36,557 bases of DNA from a virus (IMGVR_UViG_3300017598_001498:1-36557); one strand, 5' to 3'. Counted from the first letter of the stretch, positions 24,801 to 32,412 are shown. A program made the numbers and translations. The notes: generated by a model from the sequence alone, not told the origin.

Positions 24801-27261
24801 CGCTTATACCAGAGCCGAATGCATCGCCTAAAGATGATGAAATGAAACTTGATAGTTCTTGTATTTGATCAGTTATTGCTGTATCTAAGACTGGTTTTAT
24901 GATGGCTGATTCCACAACTTTCTTAAAAGCGTCGGTCAAATGGTCTTCTATAACTTCAGATGCTTTTTTACTGCTTTCTGTGGCTTCCCAAAATGCATCT
25001 ATAAAAGTATTATTAATTTCCTCTTTCTGCCGTTTCATTATTCTTACAGCTTCCTGCATAGCCTGGATATCAGCTTGCATCCTTTCATTCGCATTTTTAA
25101 CAGCATTTTTCATTAACTCATCATCTAAAGCTTTCATGGCTTTAAATGATTTTCTTTTTTCGTCTAACTCTTTATTGTTCATTGCCGTACGCCACTTAGC
25201 CCATTTTTCTTTTGTAGCGTTATGACTTGATTCTAAACTCCATAAATCTTTTTGTCTTTCTATTTGTTGATCTATTGATTCATCTTCATCTATAAGTTTA
25301 GGATCTTCCATTCTGGCTATAAATTTTTTGGCTTCTAAGGCATAAGCTAAAACTTCATCATATTTTTTCATTTCTTTTGTGATATAAGAACTAACAGCGT
25401 TCTTATGCATTTTTTTGTCGTACTCTTGCAAATCCTTAAATTTTTCTTTTGCCTCTTCTGTAAATTGTTTAACCGCCTCTATTCGACCAAGCATTGGATT
25501 ATCCTTAATTACCTCTTTTGCTCGGTCGTTCATTTCCATATATGCTTTTTCAGCAGTTTTAAGTTCACGAGTATAATCAGAAAGATCTTCAGTTTGATTT
25601 TTAATGCTGTTATCTAAGGCCGATACTTGTCCTTGTTTTTGCCATGTTTTTTTTGTTTCTTCTTGAACTTCTTTTAATTTCGTTTTATATTTTTCAAGAT
25701 CATTAAATAATGTTGCTAAATCAAGCCTGTCTTGACCCGTTCTTTTTTTCTTTCCTTGTAGTTTTTCTATTTCTTTTTCAGTTTCTTGAATTTTTACATT
25801 AAGTGTATCTATTTGCTTTATGAATGCATCAGTGCCAGTATTTTTTAAACTCTGATTTGCAAGATCATTGATAGCTTCTTTAAAAGAAACTCCTTTTTCA
25901 GATGCAATTCCTAAAATCTGAGCAGTTGTTTTAATGCCACCTATAAAAGTACCCATTAAATCAACAGCTCCGCCTAAAACTTTGAACAATCCAACAAAAC
26001 CCTGAACAGTAACAGAAAGTGCATCTCCTAATGCTTTTAATTCTTCTTTGTTTTCCCTAATCCATTCAGTCGCGTCTTTTATCGCTTCGGTAACTTCTTG
26101 TTGGTGATCAGCAAATATATCTAACTTGATAGATTCGAGAGTTGAGCTTAATTCTTTCATAGCTCCGGCGGTGGTGTTTCTCATGGTGTCGGCAAGTTCT
26201 TTGCTTTCACCTTTGGCGTTTCTAACTGCTTTTTCTAATTCTTCATATTTATCAATGTTTGCTCTTAATGCTAAAACTCCTTTAGCTGCATACATGCCAA
26301 ACATGTCTGTGACTTCATTAACACTTAATTGCTGCTTATTAATTTCTTTTAATACATCAATTAAATTCGAACCTTCATCCATGCCAAGCTTTTTAGCGGC
26401 TTTTCCCGTTCGCATAAGCGCTTGTGTCAAGCTTGTGCCGGCCATACTGCTTTTGATACCCGCTGTTCCAAGTATACCAATCATTGCGCTGGCTTTTTCT
26501 ATGTCATAGCCCATCTGAGAAGCAACAGGCGCGACATACTTCATGGATTCACCCATCATTTCAATATTGGTATTTGATCTTGTAATAGTAGCTGCAAAAA
26601 CATCATTAACTCTACCTAAATCATTAACTTGCATTCCCATAGCGGTCAATGTGTCAGTTGCTATATCGGCAGCTCTTCCAAGATCAATGCCGCCTGCTGT
26701 AGCTAAATCCAGAGTTCCAGATAATGCTTGAGTAGCTTCAGAAGCTGATAATCCAGCCATTCCAAGATATTGAAGTGCTTGTGCTGATTGACTCGCGCTC
26801 CATTCCGTAGTTTCTCCCATTTTACGAGCTTCAGCCTGAAGCATTGCAAATTCTTGTGCGGATGCTCTTGTAACTCCTTTTACGGTAGCCATTTGCTGTT
26901 CAAAAGCTGCGCCCACACCAACAATATCTTCGGTCATTCTTTTTAAAGCGTAGATAGTGCCAAGACTCACTAATGCACCACCCAATAATTTCACACTCTG
27001 GGACATACCTTTAAATGATTTATCAACTTGGCTTTGAGCTTTTTTAGCTTCATTTGCGGTCTTTTTTAAAGATTTGGAAAAATCATTAACTATCTTGGAA
27101 GCATTTTTTGTTCCAAACCCTTTACCTAATAGCTTTTCAAGGTCTTTGATTTCCTTTTCAGTCATTTGAGAAGCGTCACCGACTACTCTAAAACCTTTTT
27201 TAAGCTTTAAAGCGTTTGAATAAGCTTGACTTGTATCAAGGTTAATTCTTATTCCCGGCAT
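21802..27261 (-). CDS. Phage tail tape measure protein (TP901 family)
   Basis: A 1819-residue protein, the longest in the window. Residues ~85-350 match the PhageMin_Tail/TP901 core: AAFEQQMATVKGVTRASAQEF, MGETTEWSASQSAQALQYLGMAG, SATQALSGTLDLATAGGIDLGRAADIA, and MGILGTAGIKSS-like turns. Then comes long coiled coil, with a hydrophobic Gly/Ala segment near 840-875. The C-terminal ~90 residues (GEGGIAFKETRAIIGEKGTEVVAPL) form the usual tail end. By the rule of about 1.5 A per residue a tail of roughly 270 nm is expected. The start overlaps the chaperone-T frame by 20 bases. No peptidase motif is evident. Confidence 0.92.
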   Translation of the reverse strand: MPGIRINLDTSQAYSNALKLKKGFRVVGDASQMTEKEIKDLEKLLGKGFGTKNASKIVNDFSKSLKKTANEAKKAQSQVDKSFKGMSQSVKLLGGALVSLGTIYALKRMTEDIVGVGAAFEQQMATVKGVTRASAQEFAMLQAEARKMGETTEWSASQSAQALQYLGMAGLSASEATQALSGTLDLATAGGIDLGRAADIATDTLTAMGMQVNDLGRVNDVFAATITRSNTNIEMMGESMKYVAPVASQMGYDIEKASAMIGILGTAGIKSSMAGTSLTQALMRTGKAAKKLGMDEGSNLIDVLKEINKQQLSVNEVTDMFGMYAAKGVLALRANIDKYEELEKAVRNAKGESKELADTMRNTTAGAMKELSSTLESIKLDIFADHQQEVTEAIKDATEWIRENKEELKALGDALSVTVQGFVGLFKVLGGAVDLMGTFIGGIKTTAQILGIASEKGVSFKEAINDLANQSLKNTGTDAFIKQIDTLNVKIQETEKEIEKLQGKKKRTGQDRLDLATLFNDLEKYKTKLKEVQEETKKTWQKQGQVSALDNSIKNQTEDLSDYTRELKTAEKAYMEMNDRAKEVIKDNPMLGRIEAVKQFTEEAKEKFKDLQEYDKKMHKNAVSSYITKEMKKYDEVLAYALEAKKFIARMEDPKLIDEDESIDQQIERQKDLWSLESSHNATKEKWAKWRTAMNNKELDEKRKSFKAMKALDDELMKNAVKNANERMQADIQAMQEAVRIMKRQKEEINNTFIDAFWEATESSKKASEVIEDHLTDAFKKVVESAIIKPVLDTAITDQIQELSSFISSSLGDAFGSGISGALGGIAGGLAGGLASVGIGAVTNKLFGKKSSGPSKNDLYVKAMDKLIDQLEENKVEIQRNTAALENENPWSSEVKDMSSYFYDSMQPLVKEIDKLTGIDMASTLQMYGPDWVASLIQNAGMGSFGLGPASGTAVQALDEQQLAQVQEALGLILENLEEKAKAVAYSISQHFQSMIDSIINPKGQYESLIGEVDSAYEGLLNQLHSSDLPGNIIKELKDQITDATGNLQIPDINFDPTALTSLGEVVSNLDNIEGLSEETQLAVDEINELNGALQELKQHFAEVRDELSVNLQKYIDSLGPFQNEAKNTIEAVNAQVDSFISKLIDAGLESELTADEIAALTEEYKKQAQAQAAITAQLGIETGLQDQHNQLTMSSTDYQALQYQEQLQAQGLQIQQWAEQVPELDWQATWDLAKDVHGLQMDTLKAQKKQSEINLADNVNAYMAGIAGEELNSMQAAIDDVNNTFANFTDQAVELGYETDVLADKQKEALEAVKSIELGKIMDEVKLINGDLTEYEQNLNQVNNKFSDWMESAQLASASIEELNQIQQAWNKTIQQTKKAQQDAIMNPLLGIQQDMAFKQSGMNSLDWSIAQANSLLNAGDLTTEEAGQVSQMMADIYNDAASSWDDAIDSQNEVAKLWEDAGEKAEDLIRSIESAQRNIKYSDLNVGLFKEKEESAKQDYEELLQAANSGNQEAIQEYMSFASDYLSIAQENHKSDQKYQDIYKKVLADMDAVKAGIQPEMLVDKQQLRAAENAVRELQNSNMSLDEVKTLLGGMWDSLKESVEWMQFNGGLGGGGGSNKPQSNAALSSDLSTKYGIDVNADAAMAKWLAEEWNPHSTGGQGLESLSAQHGIGQAQLQLDADKIMASYGYEKEREWIDNPSAPGGGYWGGYLGEGGIAFKETRAIIGEKGTEVVAPLSDLPKYFTPPVQDNSDILRLLERLVASQNKSQPTNLTLIFEQNGQEVSKEEIAMIAQKMKIKADRPSNRSNRYVTPRRSV

Positions 27262-27990
27262 TTTTAGACTTTCTTTTTAGCTCGTCCTGTTCTTGTTTTA
27301 TTTTAGCGTCTCCGCGCCATTTTTCTAAAGTAAGCTTTTCAATTAAAATAATCTTCTCGTAAGTTTCGAAATCAGCATTATAATCTTTACAAAAATTTGA
27401 AATTGCCATTGTCGGTATTCCAGCAATTCCAAATCCAATTGGTCTATCTAAATCATTTAGTGTAGTCCAATATTTCCATGCAGTGACGTTTCCGTGCATT
27501 AACACAGGTTGGTCATCTGAGTGCTCGTTTTCACATCCTTTACATGGTGTTTTACCTTTACCGTGCAGCCGTCTACATTTTTTACATTTGTTCGGGTTAA
27601 ATGAAAATAAGACGACTTTCCTTAGTTTCCCAGTTCAGCTTCCTTGTTTTTTTCCCTCTCATCTATACGTTTATGTAACTCAGTAAATGCAAAATCAACT
27701 ATGTCAGGTCTTTCTTCGTAAAGAGCGATCTTATTTCTTTTGTTACAAGGCACAGAATTACCGTCCTCATCTTCAATCCCTTCCCATTCTTTAATAACCG
27801 CATCAATTTTGTCTACTTCAAGACCATCAAAATTTATTCCTGTTTTGCCTTCGTTAATTTCTAAATTCCTATTAGTAATACGTTTGTTTTTACCTTTTGG
27901 AATTTCTTGGCAAAAAAACTTAATCTTTGCTTCACCTTCTTCGTAAATAATGCAATGTTCGACATTTTTTTTCTTTAAAACAAAAGCCAT
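27242..27990 (-). CDS. Tail assembly chaperone GT, -1 frameshift product
   Basis: If ribosomes slip -1 at 27631-27625, the G frame continues past the stop into an open frame of 127 codons ending at 27242. This gives a 249-residue GT protein, the analogue of lambda gpG-T. The T part begins KLRKVVLFSFNPNKC and carries CKKC...CKGC, a likely zinc site. The frame has no good start of its own (the ATG at 27505 would lose the cysteines), which favours synthesis only by frameshift. Family knowledge: G and GT bind the tape measure and the tube in a fixed ratio during tail assembly. Confidence 0.75.
27622..27990 (-). CDS. Tail assembly chaperone G
   Basis: A 122-residue acidic, mostly helical protein between the tail tube and tape-measure genes, the standard place for the chaperone. 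It begins MAFVLKKKNVEHCIIYEEGEAKI and ends ELGN*, with the stop TAA directly after the slippery heptamer. The C-terminal half (YEERPDIVDFAFTELHKRIDERE) is the amphipathic region. Sequence identity to known chaperones cannot be judged here; the assignment rests on position, size and the frameshift site. Confidence 0.7.
   Translation of the reverse strand: MAFVLKKKNVEHCIIYEEGEAKIKFFCQEIPKGKNKRITNRNLEINEGKTGINFDGLEVDKIDAVIKEWEGIEDEDGNSVPCNKRNKIALYEERPDIVDFAFTELHKRIDEREKNKEAELGN
27625..27631 (-). other. Programmed -1 ribosomal frameshift site (G_GGA_AAC)
   Basis: On the minus strand the zero-frame codons CTG GGA AAC TAA contain the X_XXY_YYZ heptamer G GGA AAC, right before the stop. The -1 frame reads GGG AAA CTA AGG and is then open to 27242. 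Lambda uses the near-identical GGGAAAG for G/GT. A possible stimulatory stem lies downstream: GTCGTCT (27616-27610) with AGACGGC (27574-27568), beginning 9 bases after the heptamer. Confidence 0.75.
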
Positions 27991-28061
27991 TAATTCTTCC
28001 TCCGTTAATTAATTTAATTTTCCTCCGTAATAAAGAAGCGGGATGCACACGGAGGGATGCA

Positions 28062-28262
28062 TTAAGATTTTTTTCGAGTTTTCCTCGATTTTTTTTCTTT
28101 TCCCGCTTCTAAATCTACCTTACCAGCTATAACTTTGCCTATTTCTAACCCCGATTTTATATCTTCAACAAAAAGTGCTTTGCCTGTCCTTACAAGCTTG
28201 TTGGCAGCTTCATCGTTGCACGACACCACGTTGTCAGTATCTTTATATTTAATTGTTTTCAT
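28062..28262 (-). CDS. Small basic phage protein
   Basis: A 66-residue protein. It begins MKTIKYKDTDNVVSCNDEAANKLVRTGKALFVEDI and ends in a Lys/Arg tail (KSRKTRKKS). Codon use matches neighbours; it sits between the tail tube and chaperone G. Small Lys-rich proteins of this kind are common next to tail tube genes. The N-terminal ~40 residues may form a small ribbon domain related in style to the protein at 34432. No function is assigned. Confidence 0.6.
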   Translation of the reverse strand: MKTIKYKDTDNVVSCNDEAANKLVRTGKALFVEDIKSGLEIGKVIAGKVDLEAGKEKKSRKTRKKS

Positions 28263-28271
28263 GTTTCCCCT

Positions 28272-29693
28272 TTAACAGCTACAAAGCTCTATTGAATTTT
28301 CCCCAACCTCATTGGTGGTGTTATCAAGAATTCCCGAAATTGATAAATCAGCGCTAATACTACGCATTGGTTCTTCAACTCCTAACTGGATATTACTCAT
28401 TGTTACTTTTCTAAGCGTAATGGCTAATCTTTGACCTTCAGCATTTCCTAAAAGAATATGATATTTCATTATTGTTTGATCTTGATTCTCTGAAAAGAAT
28501 TTTGCATCTTGTTTTTTAAAATAGCCGTTGTAAGAAGAAGATATCTCCCTCTTGCCTTCAGCGTAAAATGTAGGATACTTGTCACCAATTTGATCATTAG
28601 GATAAGTTTTTGGACAGTTAATTGTTAAATCGGTTGTTCTAGTTACTGTTTGAACGTCATCAACCCATAATAATGTATCTACAGATTCGAGAACATTTGG
28701 AATACTTGTTATTGTTGATGGAACAAAACCAACTATTTCATCATTTTGTGCCCAACCACCAACAGGAATATTAGTTCCTAAAGTTATTTTATTAGTTGTT
28801 TTATTTATCGCTGTAATTAAAAATCCAGCACCACCATTATCACCATCATTTGAAGTATCAATATTCTTAATGTACGCTCCTTCTGAATATTGTCTTGCAT
28901 CATTCACATCAATATCTGCTTGTCCTGCGCTAGCTAATGCGGTTAAGGCATCTGTACCAGCCCAAAAAAGCCTCATTCCTTGACCTTCAACATTAAAAGT
29001 GCACCCACCTTCATTGTTTAAGCCTAATGCTTTACTGCCCGTTGTACATCCAGCTATTTGATAAGTAAAATGATCTAATTGTGCAAATATGCTAAAAGAA
29101 GGGGAGGTTATATTCTGTTTGAAGAATCTACTTTTTAGAGAAGCTGCTACATCATCCGCATGAGTTGCGGCAGTTGTGCTGTTGTATCCACGTTCACAAT
29201 TATGTAGTGTCCCTTCCGTGTCACTCGTCCAGGTAATTCCTCTATAAAATATCTGTTCAGTTTCACAGATAATTGTACCCATATCCGGCAACCAACCGTC
29301 AGCGAGAGAGTCAAAAACAAGATCAGTGTCAGAATCGCCCCAACCACCTCCGTTATTAACCGCTAAGGTAACAGCTCCCGTTGCAATAACACTACCAAGA
29401 AGGCTCTTAAATAGGATATCCCCCTGTATGGGATCGCCTAAATTAGCCGAATCAGGTAATCTTAAATACATTGGAAATGAAAATTTTGCAGGTTCGGCTG
29501 CGTTTTTAAATCGCTCTAAAACATCAAGAGTTTGTAAAATTTCTTCAGAATCTGAAACTGGAAAAATTTGATCCCCAGAAAACTCACCGGCTGCAATAAT
29601 TGCATCTACAGCATCAGGGACTTTTAAAATTCCTGGTGTATCCTCTTCAATTGCAAATATCGATTGAATGTTACTTCTACCTACATCAGACAT
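28272..29693 (-). CDS. Major tail tube protein
   Basis: A 473-residue protein with AAGGAGGT before ATG. It begins with MSDVGRSNIQSIFAIEEDTPGIL, a common start of tail tube proteins ('...EETTPGVTP'). An inserted central region (~90-340) carries Gly/Asp-rich turns, and the end (MSNIQLGVEEPMRSISADLSISGILDNTT) is the typical tube-fold C-terminus. Its place between tail terminator and chaperone/tape measure supports the call. At 473 residues it is longer than many tube proteins, so extra surface (Ig-like) domains are likely. Its own promoter-plus-terminator lies upstream at 29731-29848. Confidence 0.75.
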   Translation of the reverse strand: MSDVGRSNIQSIFAIEEDTPGILKVPDAVDAIIAAGEFSGDQIFPVSDSEEILQTLDVLERFKNAAEPAKFSFPMYLRLPDSANLGDPIQGDILFKSLLGSVIATGAVTLAVNNGGGWGDSDTDLVFDSLADGWLPDMGTIICETEQIFYRGITWTSDTEGTLHNCERGYNSTTAATHADDVAASLKSRFFKQNITSPSFSIFAQLDHFTYQIAGCTTGSKALGLNNEGGCTFNVEGQGMRLFWAGTDALTALASAGQADIDVNDARQYSEGAYIKNIDTSNDGDNGGAGFLITAINKTTNKITLGTNIPVGGWAQNDEIVGFVPSTITSIPNVLESVDTLLWVDDVQTVTRTTDLTINCPKTYPNDQIGDKYPTFYAEGKREISSSYNGYFKKQDAKFFSENQDQTIMKYHILLGNAEGQRLAITLRKVTMSNIQLGVEEPMRSISADLSISGILDNTTNEVGENSIELCSC

Positions 29694-29730
29694 TTCAAAC
29701 CTCCTTTTTTATAGCCCACAAACAAAAAAA

Positions 29731-29768
29731 GCCCGATCAAGCACCTATTTAAAGGCTTTTGATCGGGC
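29731..29768 (-). terminator. Strong rho-independent terminator / leader attenuator
   Basis: A 10-bp G+C-rich stem, GCCCGATCAA (29768-29759 read on the minus strand) with TTGATCGGGC (29740-29731), with further inner pairing, followed on the minus strand by seven Ts (29730-29724). It lies about 38 bases upstream of the tail-tube start and about 45 bases downstream of a probable start point. It can therefore end transcripts from the upstream late genes, or act as an attenuator or small-RNA end. Confidence 0.75.
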
Positions 29769-29820
29769 GTTCGTTTTTGCGAAGTGTCCCTATTTTTAAT
29801 TTTTTAAAATCTAAGTATAC

Positions 29821-29848
29821 ACTATACCAATTATATCCTATATGTCAA
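29821..29848 (-). promoter_or_regulatory. Sigma-70-type promoter upstream of the tail tube gene
   Basis: Minus strand: TTGACA (29848-29843), 16-base spacer, TATAGT (29826-29821). Transcription would start near 29813 and meet the terminator at 29768-29731 after about 80 bases. The product could be an ~85-base small RNA, or a leader needing antitermination to reach the tail genes. Confidence 0.55.
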
Positions 29849-30011
29849 CATATAAAATTGAGCAAACTTTATTATCTGAATTTAAACAAGTTCAATATGT
29901 TTAAAAATTAAATTCGCAAAGATGATACCAAATCCAAAAAATTTATTGCCAAAAAACTTTTTATTGAAAAATTAATAAAATCCATATATTTTAAAACCAT
30001 GCATAAATTAA

Positions 30012-30057
30012 AAATGCGGTAAAGAATTAAATGAAAGAGTAGATAGTAAATCATAAG
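30012..30057 (+). pseudogene. HU/IHF gene 3'-end remnant
   Basis: The bases encode KCGKELNERVDSKS and a stop, matching the end of the IHF-like protein at 6895-7176 (FKCGKELKERVDNKS). Nucleotides match 7132-7177 at 41 of 46 positions. An upstream in-frame stop and loss of the rest show it is a fragment. A further ~20-base match follows at 30141-30160 (7260-7279 in the intact copy), at nearly the same distance from the stop (91 and 90 bases). Confidence 0.7.
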
Positions 30058-30282
30058 AATTTAATATTATTAAGAGTATCAGGCGTTGGTGCGCAAAATT
30101 AAAAAAATGAAACATCGAGGTACATATGTGCCCAAATAACAAAGTACAGATAGTGGCAAGAAGCTTTCCTGATAACCAAATTTTTTTACGACACAATATG
30201 CCCAAAAACATGGGAAGTACGAGGCCGAGCAGCATCTGGTTTTTCGGCACATATATCCACAACCGTAAGGAGATTTTTCACA

Positions 30283-31029
30283 ATGGACATCCCAAGAATA
30301 TTCAACATCACCGAAAGTGCTCACCGCATCCATAACCCGTTCACACCCGAAAAGTTCGCCACTCTCGGCGCAGCGCTGCGTATGGAATCAGGGACCCGAG
30401 TGCTTGACCTCGGCAGCGGTTCGGGGGAGATGCTATGCACCTGGGCACGCGATCACGGTGTCATCGGCACCGGCATCGATATGAGCCAATTGTTCACAGA
30501 GCAGGCAAAAAAACGTGCTGAAGAACTCGGCGTCGCCGATCAAGTCAAATTCATCCATGGCGATGCTGCTGGCTACGTCTCTGAGGTGAAAATTGATGTA
30601 GCAGCCTGTGTCGGTGCCACTTGGATCGCCGGCGGAGTTGCCGGCACTATCGAGCTTCTGGTGCGGAGCCTGCGCACCGGAGGGATCATCCTCATCGGCG
30701 AGTCCTACTGGCGGCAGTTACCGCCGACGGAAGATGTTGCCAAGGGGTGTCTTGCCAACTCGATCTCCGACTTTCTCATGCTTCCAGAACTTCTCGCGTC
30801 TTTCGACCATCTTGGCTACGATGTCGTTGAAATGGTTCTGGCTGACCAAGACGGCTGGGACAGATACGAGGCGGTCAAATGGCTCACCATGCGCCGATGG
30901 CTTGAGGCCAATCCCGATGACGAGTTCGCGAAAGATGTTCGAGCCAAACTGACCTCGGAACCCAAGCGCTACGCCGCTTACACGCGTGAATACTTAGGTT
31001 GGGGCGTGTTCGCACTAATGGCGAGATGA
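30283..31029 (+). CDS. Class I SAM-dependent methyltransferase (inserted moron)
   Basis: A 248-residue protein with AAGGAG 10 bases before ATG. Rossmann-type SAM motifs: VLDLGSGSGE (40-49, motif I), GIDMS (64-68, acidic loop) and FIHGDA (90-95). The N-terminus (IPRIFNITESAHRIHNPFTPEK) and C-terminus (YTREYLGWGVFALMAR) are typical of a widespread small-molecule methyltransferase group; the substrate is unknown. It lies on the plus strand inside a minus-strand late operon. By count, two sampled 60-base rows have 62-67% G+C against a clearly A+T-rich surrounding, so recent acquisition is likely. There is no phage function. Confidence 0.85.
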   Translation: MDIPRIFNITESAHRIHNPFTPEKFATLGAALRMESGTRVLDLGSGSGEMLCTWARDHGVIGTGIDMSQLFTEQAKKRAEELGVADQVKFIHGDAAGYVSEVKIDVAACVGATWIAGGVAGTIELLVRSLRTGGIILIGESYWRQLPPTEDVAKGCLANSISDFLMLPELLASFDHLGYDVVEMVLADQDGWDRYEAVKWLTMRRWLEANPDDEFAKDVRAKLTSEPKRYAAYTREYLGWGVFALMAR

Positions 31030-31076
31030 TGAGGGGATTACCGGGGCTACACAGAAAGTGGGAAAAATCCAATCAT

Positions 31077-31108
31077 GCCTAACAAGACAAATGGACTCGG
31101 CGTTAAAA
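31077..31108 (+). other. attC-like (integron cassette end) remnant
   Basis: 48 bases after the methyltransferase stop lies GCCTAAC (31077-31083, fits RYYYAAC), then AAGACAAATGGACTCGGC, then GTTAAAA (31102-31108, six of seven for GTTRRRY). A full attC is at least ~57 bases with paired inner boxes; this is 32 bases, as if the centre were deleted. The location right after a foreign single gene is where a cassette attC should be. Low-to-moderate confidence. Confidence 0.3.
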
Positions 31109-31165
31109 AATATACGATTTGAAGCCAGCACAATATCTTGTGGCTATATTATCTGCCTCAAAATC

Positions 31166-31182
31166 ACAACTTCTGCTATATA
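31166..31182 (+). repeat. 17-bp direct repeat, copy 2
   Basis: ACAACTTCTGCTATATA, identical to 2851-2867. It lies between the methyltransferase and the resumption of the late operon (tail terminator stop at 31318), near the right-hand limit of the insert. Confidence 0.5.
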
Positions 31183-31317
31183 TACGCCTTATATCATTGC
31201 ATAAAATGGTCAAGATTGGCAGGACAAACCTACACTCTTGAATCAAAATGGATCGTTTTAAGGAGCTTGTCTAAAATTTGGATAACACGTCGAAATGACT
31301 CTGCTTTTTATCAAAAA

Positions 31318-31734
31318 TTATATTGTATTAACAATATTCCCCTTAATTTCAACCTTGCAAACGTGCATATAATATCGCTTATCATCTGGATCAATCTTAT
31401 TGCTTGTAATATCTACTTTTCCAGTATGAACCCCATTAATATTTTTTCTTCTAAATAATGTTCTTATGTCTTCAGCAAGAATTTCGCCCTTAGTAATTCC
31501 ACTATTTTGAACAGATGTAAAAACATGAATATATAATATTCCAGATTCCCAATCTATAGCTTCAGGTGTTTGACCAATTTCACCCACCACAGAGTCACCC
31601 ATTAAAATAAATGGTCTAATATAAGGATTTGTTCCATCGGGTTCATAATCCATCTCTTCCCACGCAATAGCTGTTTTGGTCCAGTTATTATTGAGATATG
31701 TATATAGTTTTTGTCTTAATTCAGTTCTCTTCAT
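31318..31734 (-). CDS. Tail terminator-like protein
   Basis: A 138-residue protein from ATG 31734 (GAGG 9 bases upstream), overlapping the preceding gene by 14 bases. The pattern MKRTELRQKLYTYL, then ILYIHVFTSVQNSGITKGEILAEDIRTLFRR and HVCKVEIKG fits the small alpha/beta tail-terminator/tail-completion proteins (minor tail protein U type). These have a helix, a central strand with 'vyv', and a helix before the late strands. Its place between the HK97-gp10-like gene and the tail tube supports this. The methyltransferase insert lies directly after it. Confidence 0.6.
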   Translation of the reverse strand: MKRTELRQKLYTYLNNNWTKTAIAWEEMDYEPDGTNPYIRPFILMGDSVVGEIGQTPEAIDWESGILYIHVFTSVQNSGITKGEILAEDIRTLFRRKNINGVHTGKVDITSNKIDPDDKRYYMHVCKVEIKGNIVNTI

Positions 31735-31948
31735 CAGCAAAATCCTCATCTAAAGGTATATAATTTCCATCAGCAGGAAAATAGTCAATGTTTGCTCTCC
31801 ACTTTGAAACTCCGCCTTTATAGCATTTTATTATTATTTCTCCAGTTAGTTTATTATTCAAAAAATCATCAAGAAAGCGAAGAACCTCATTCCTTCCCTT
31901 CCCTATATTAGAAGATTTTTCAATGACTCTCATTCTTTCTATTTTCAT
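31721..31948 (-). CDS. Small phage connector-region protein
   Basis: A 75-residue protein between the gp10-like and terminator-like genes. MKIERMRVIEKSSNIGKGRNEVLRFLDDFLNNKLTGEIIIKCYKGGVSKWRANID gives one helix and a short beta-sheet. No strong ribosome site is seen; it starts 5 bases after the previous stop and is probably coupled. No family is recognised; the place in the operon fits a head-tail joining accessory. Confidence 0.5.
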   Translation of the reverse strand: MKIERMRVIEKSSNIGKGRNEVLRFLDDFLNNKLTGEIIIKCYKGGVSKWRANIDYFPADGNYIPLDEDFADEEN

Positions 31949-31953
31949 TTTTT

Positions 31954-32412
31954 TTAAAATGGAATAAAACCCGGATTTGTTTTAATATATTTATTAAAAA
32001 TATGAGTAAACTCTTGCAAGGTCACAGCAAACATACCGTTTGATCTTTGTTGACTGCTCCCATCTTCTAAGTTTTCTATATATTCAAGATTATTATACAC
32101 CCAAATTTCCTTATCGCGTATTTCAAAACTCCAGTTACCACTTTCTTTTCTTGCATAATCCAAAGCAGCTTGAGCAGATCCGAAATCCTCACCAGTGTAA
32201 ATACCATCATCATCTGAAGGTTCCGTTATACTTACATGAGTTGAGGCTTTTGCCCTGCCTGTATCAAAAGGAGTTCTTTCAACTATTTTAGTCAAAACAT
32301 CAAAAACTGTCTTTGTAACCGCATCTTCAAAATCGACCTCTGTTGAGCTTGCAATTACCATTAGCGCTTTACTGAATGCTTTTGCATTATCAAATATTTG
32401 ATCTACTGGCAT
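31954..32412 (-). CDS. HK97 gp10-like tail/head-closure protein
   Basis: A 152-residue protein. The helical N-terminus is followed by IVERTPFDTGRAKASTHV, the characteristic 'TPvDTGrak' segment of HK97-gp10-like and related neck proteins. Then comes WVYNNLEYIENLEDGSSQQRSNGMFAVTLQEF, matching the 'Y...lE.GsS.Qap.GmvR.t' motif. The gene lies after the connector genes and before the tail terminator, exactly where this family is found. AAAGGG stands upstream of the ATG. Confidence 0.78.
   Translation of the reverse strand: MPVDQIFDNAKAFSKALMVIASSTEVDFEDAVTKTVFDVLTKIVERTPFDTGRAKASTHVSITEPSDDDGIYTGEDFGSAQAALDYARKESGNWSFEIRDKEIWVYNNLEYIENLEDGSSQQRSNGMFAVTLQEFTHIFNKYIKTNPGFIPF

Noticed and set aside
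30079-30335. Short frames on both strands upstream of the methyltransferase
   Set aside because: No ribosome sites or motifs; partly within the duplicated noncoding flank of the HU remnant.
31138-31458. Plus-strand open frame of 106 codons
   Set aside because: Half is antisense to the tail-terminator gene and no start context or family is seen.
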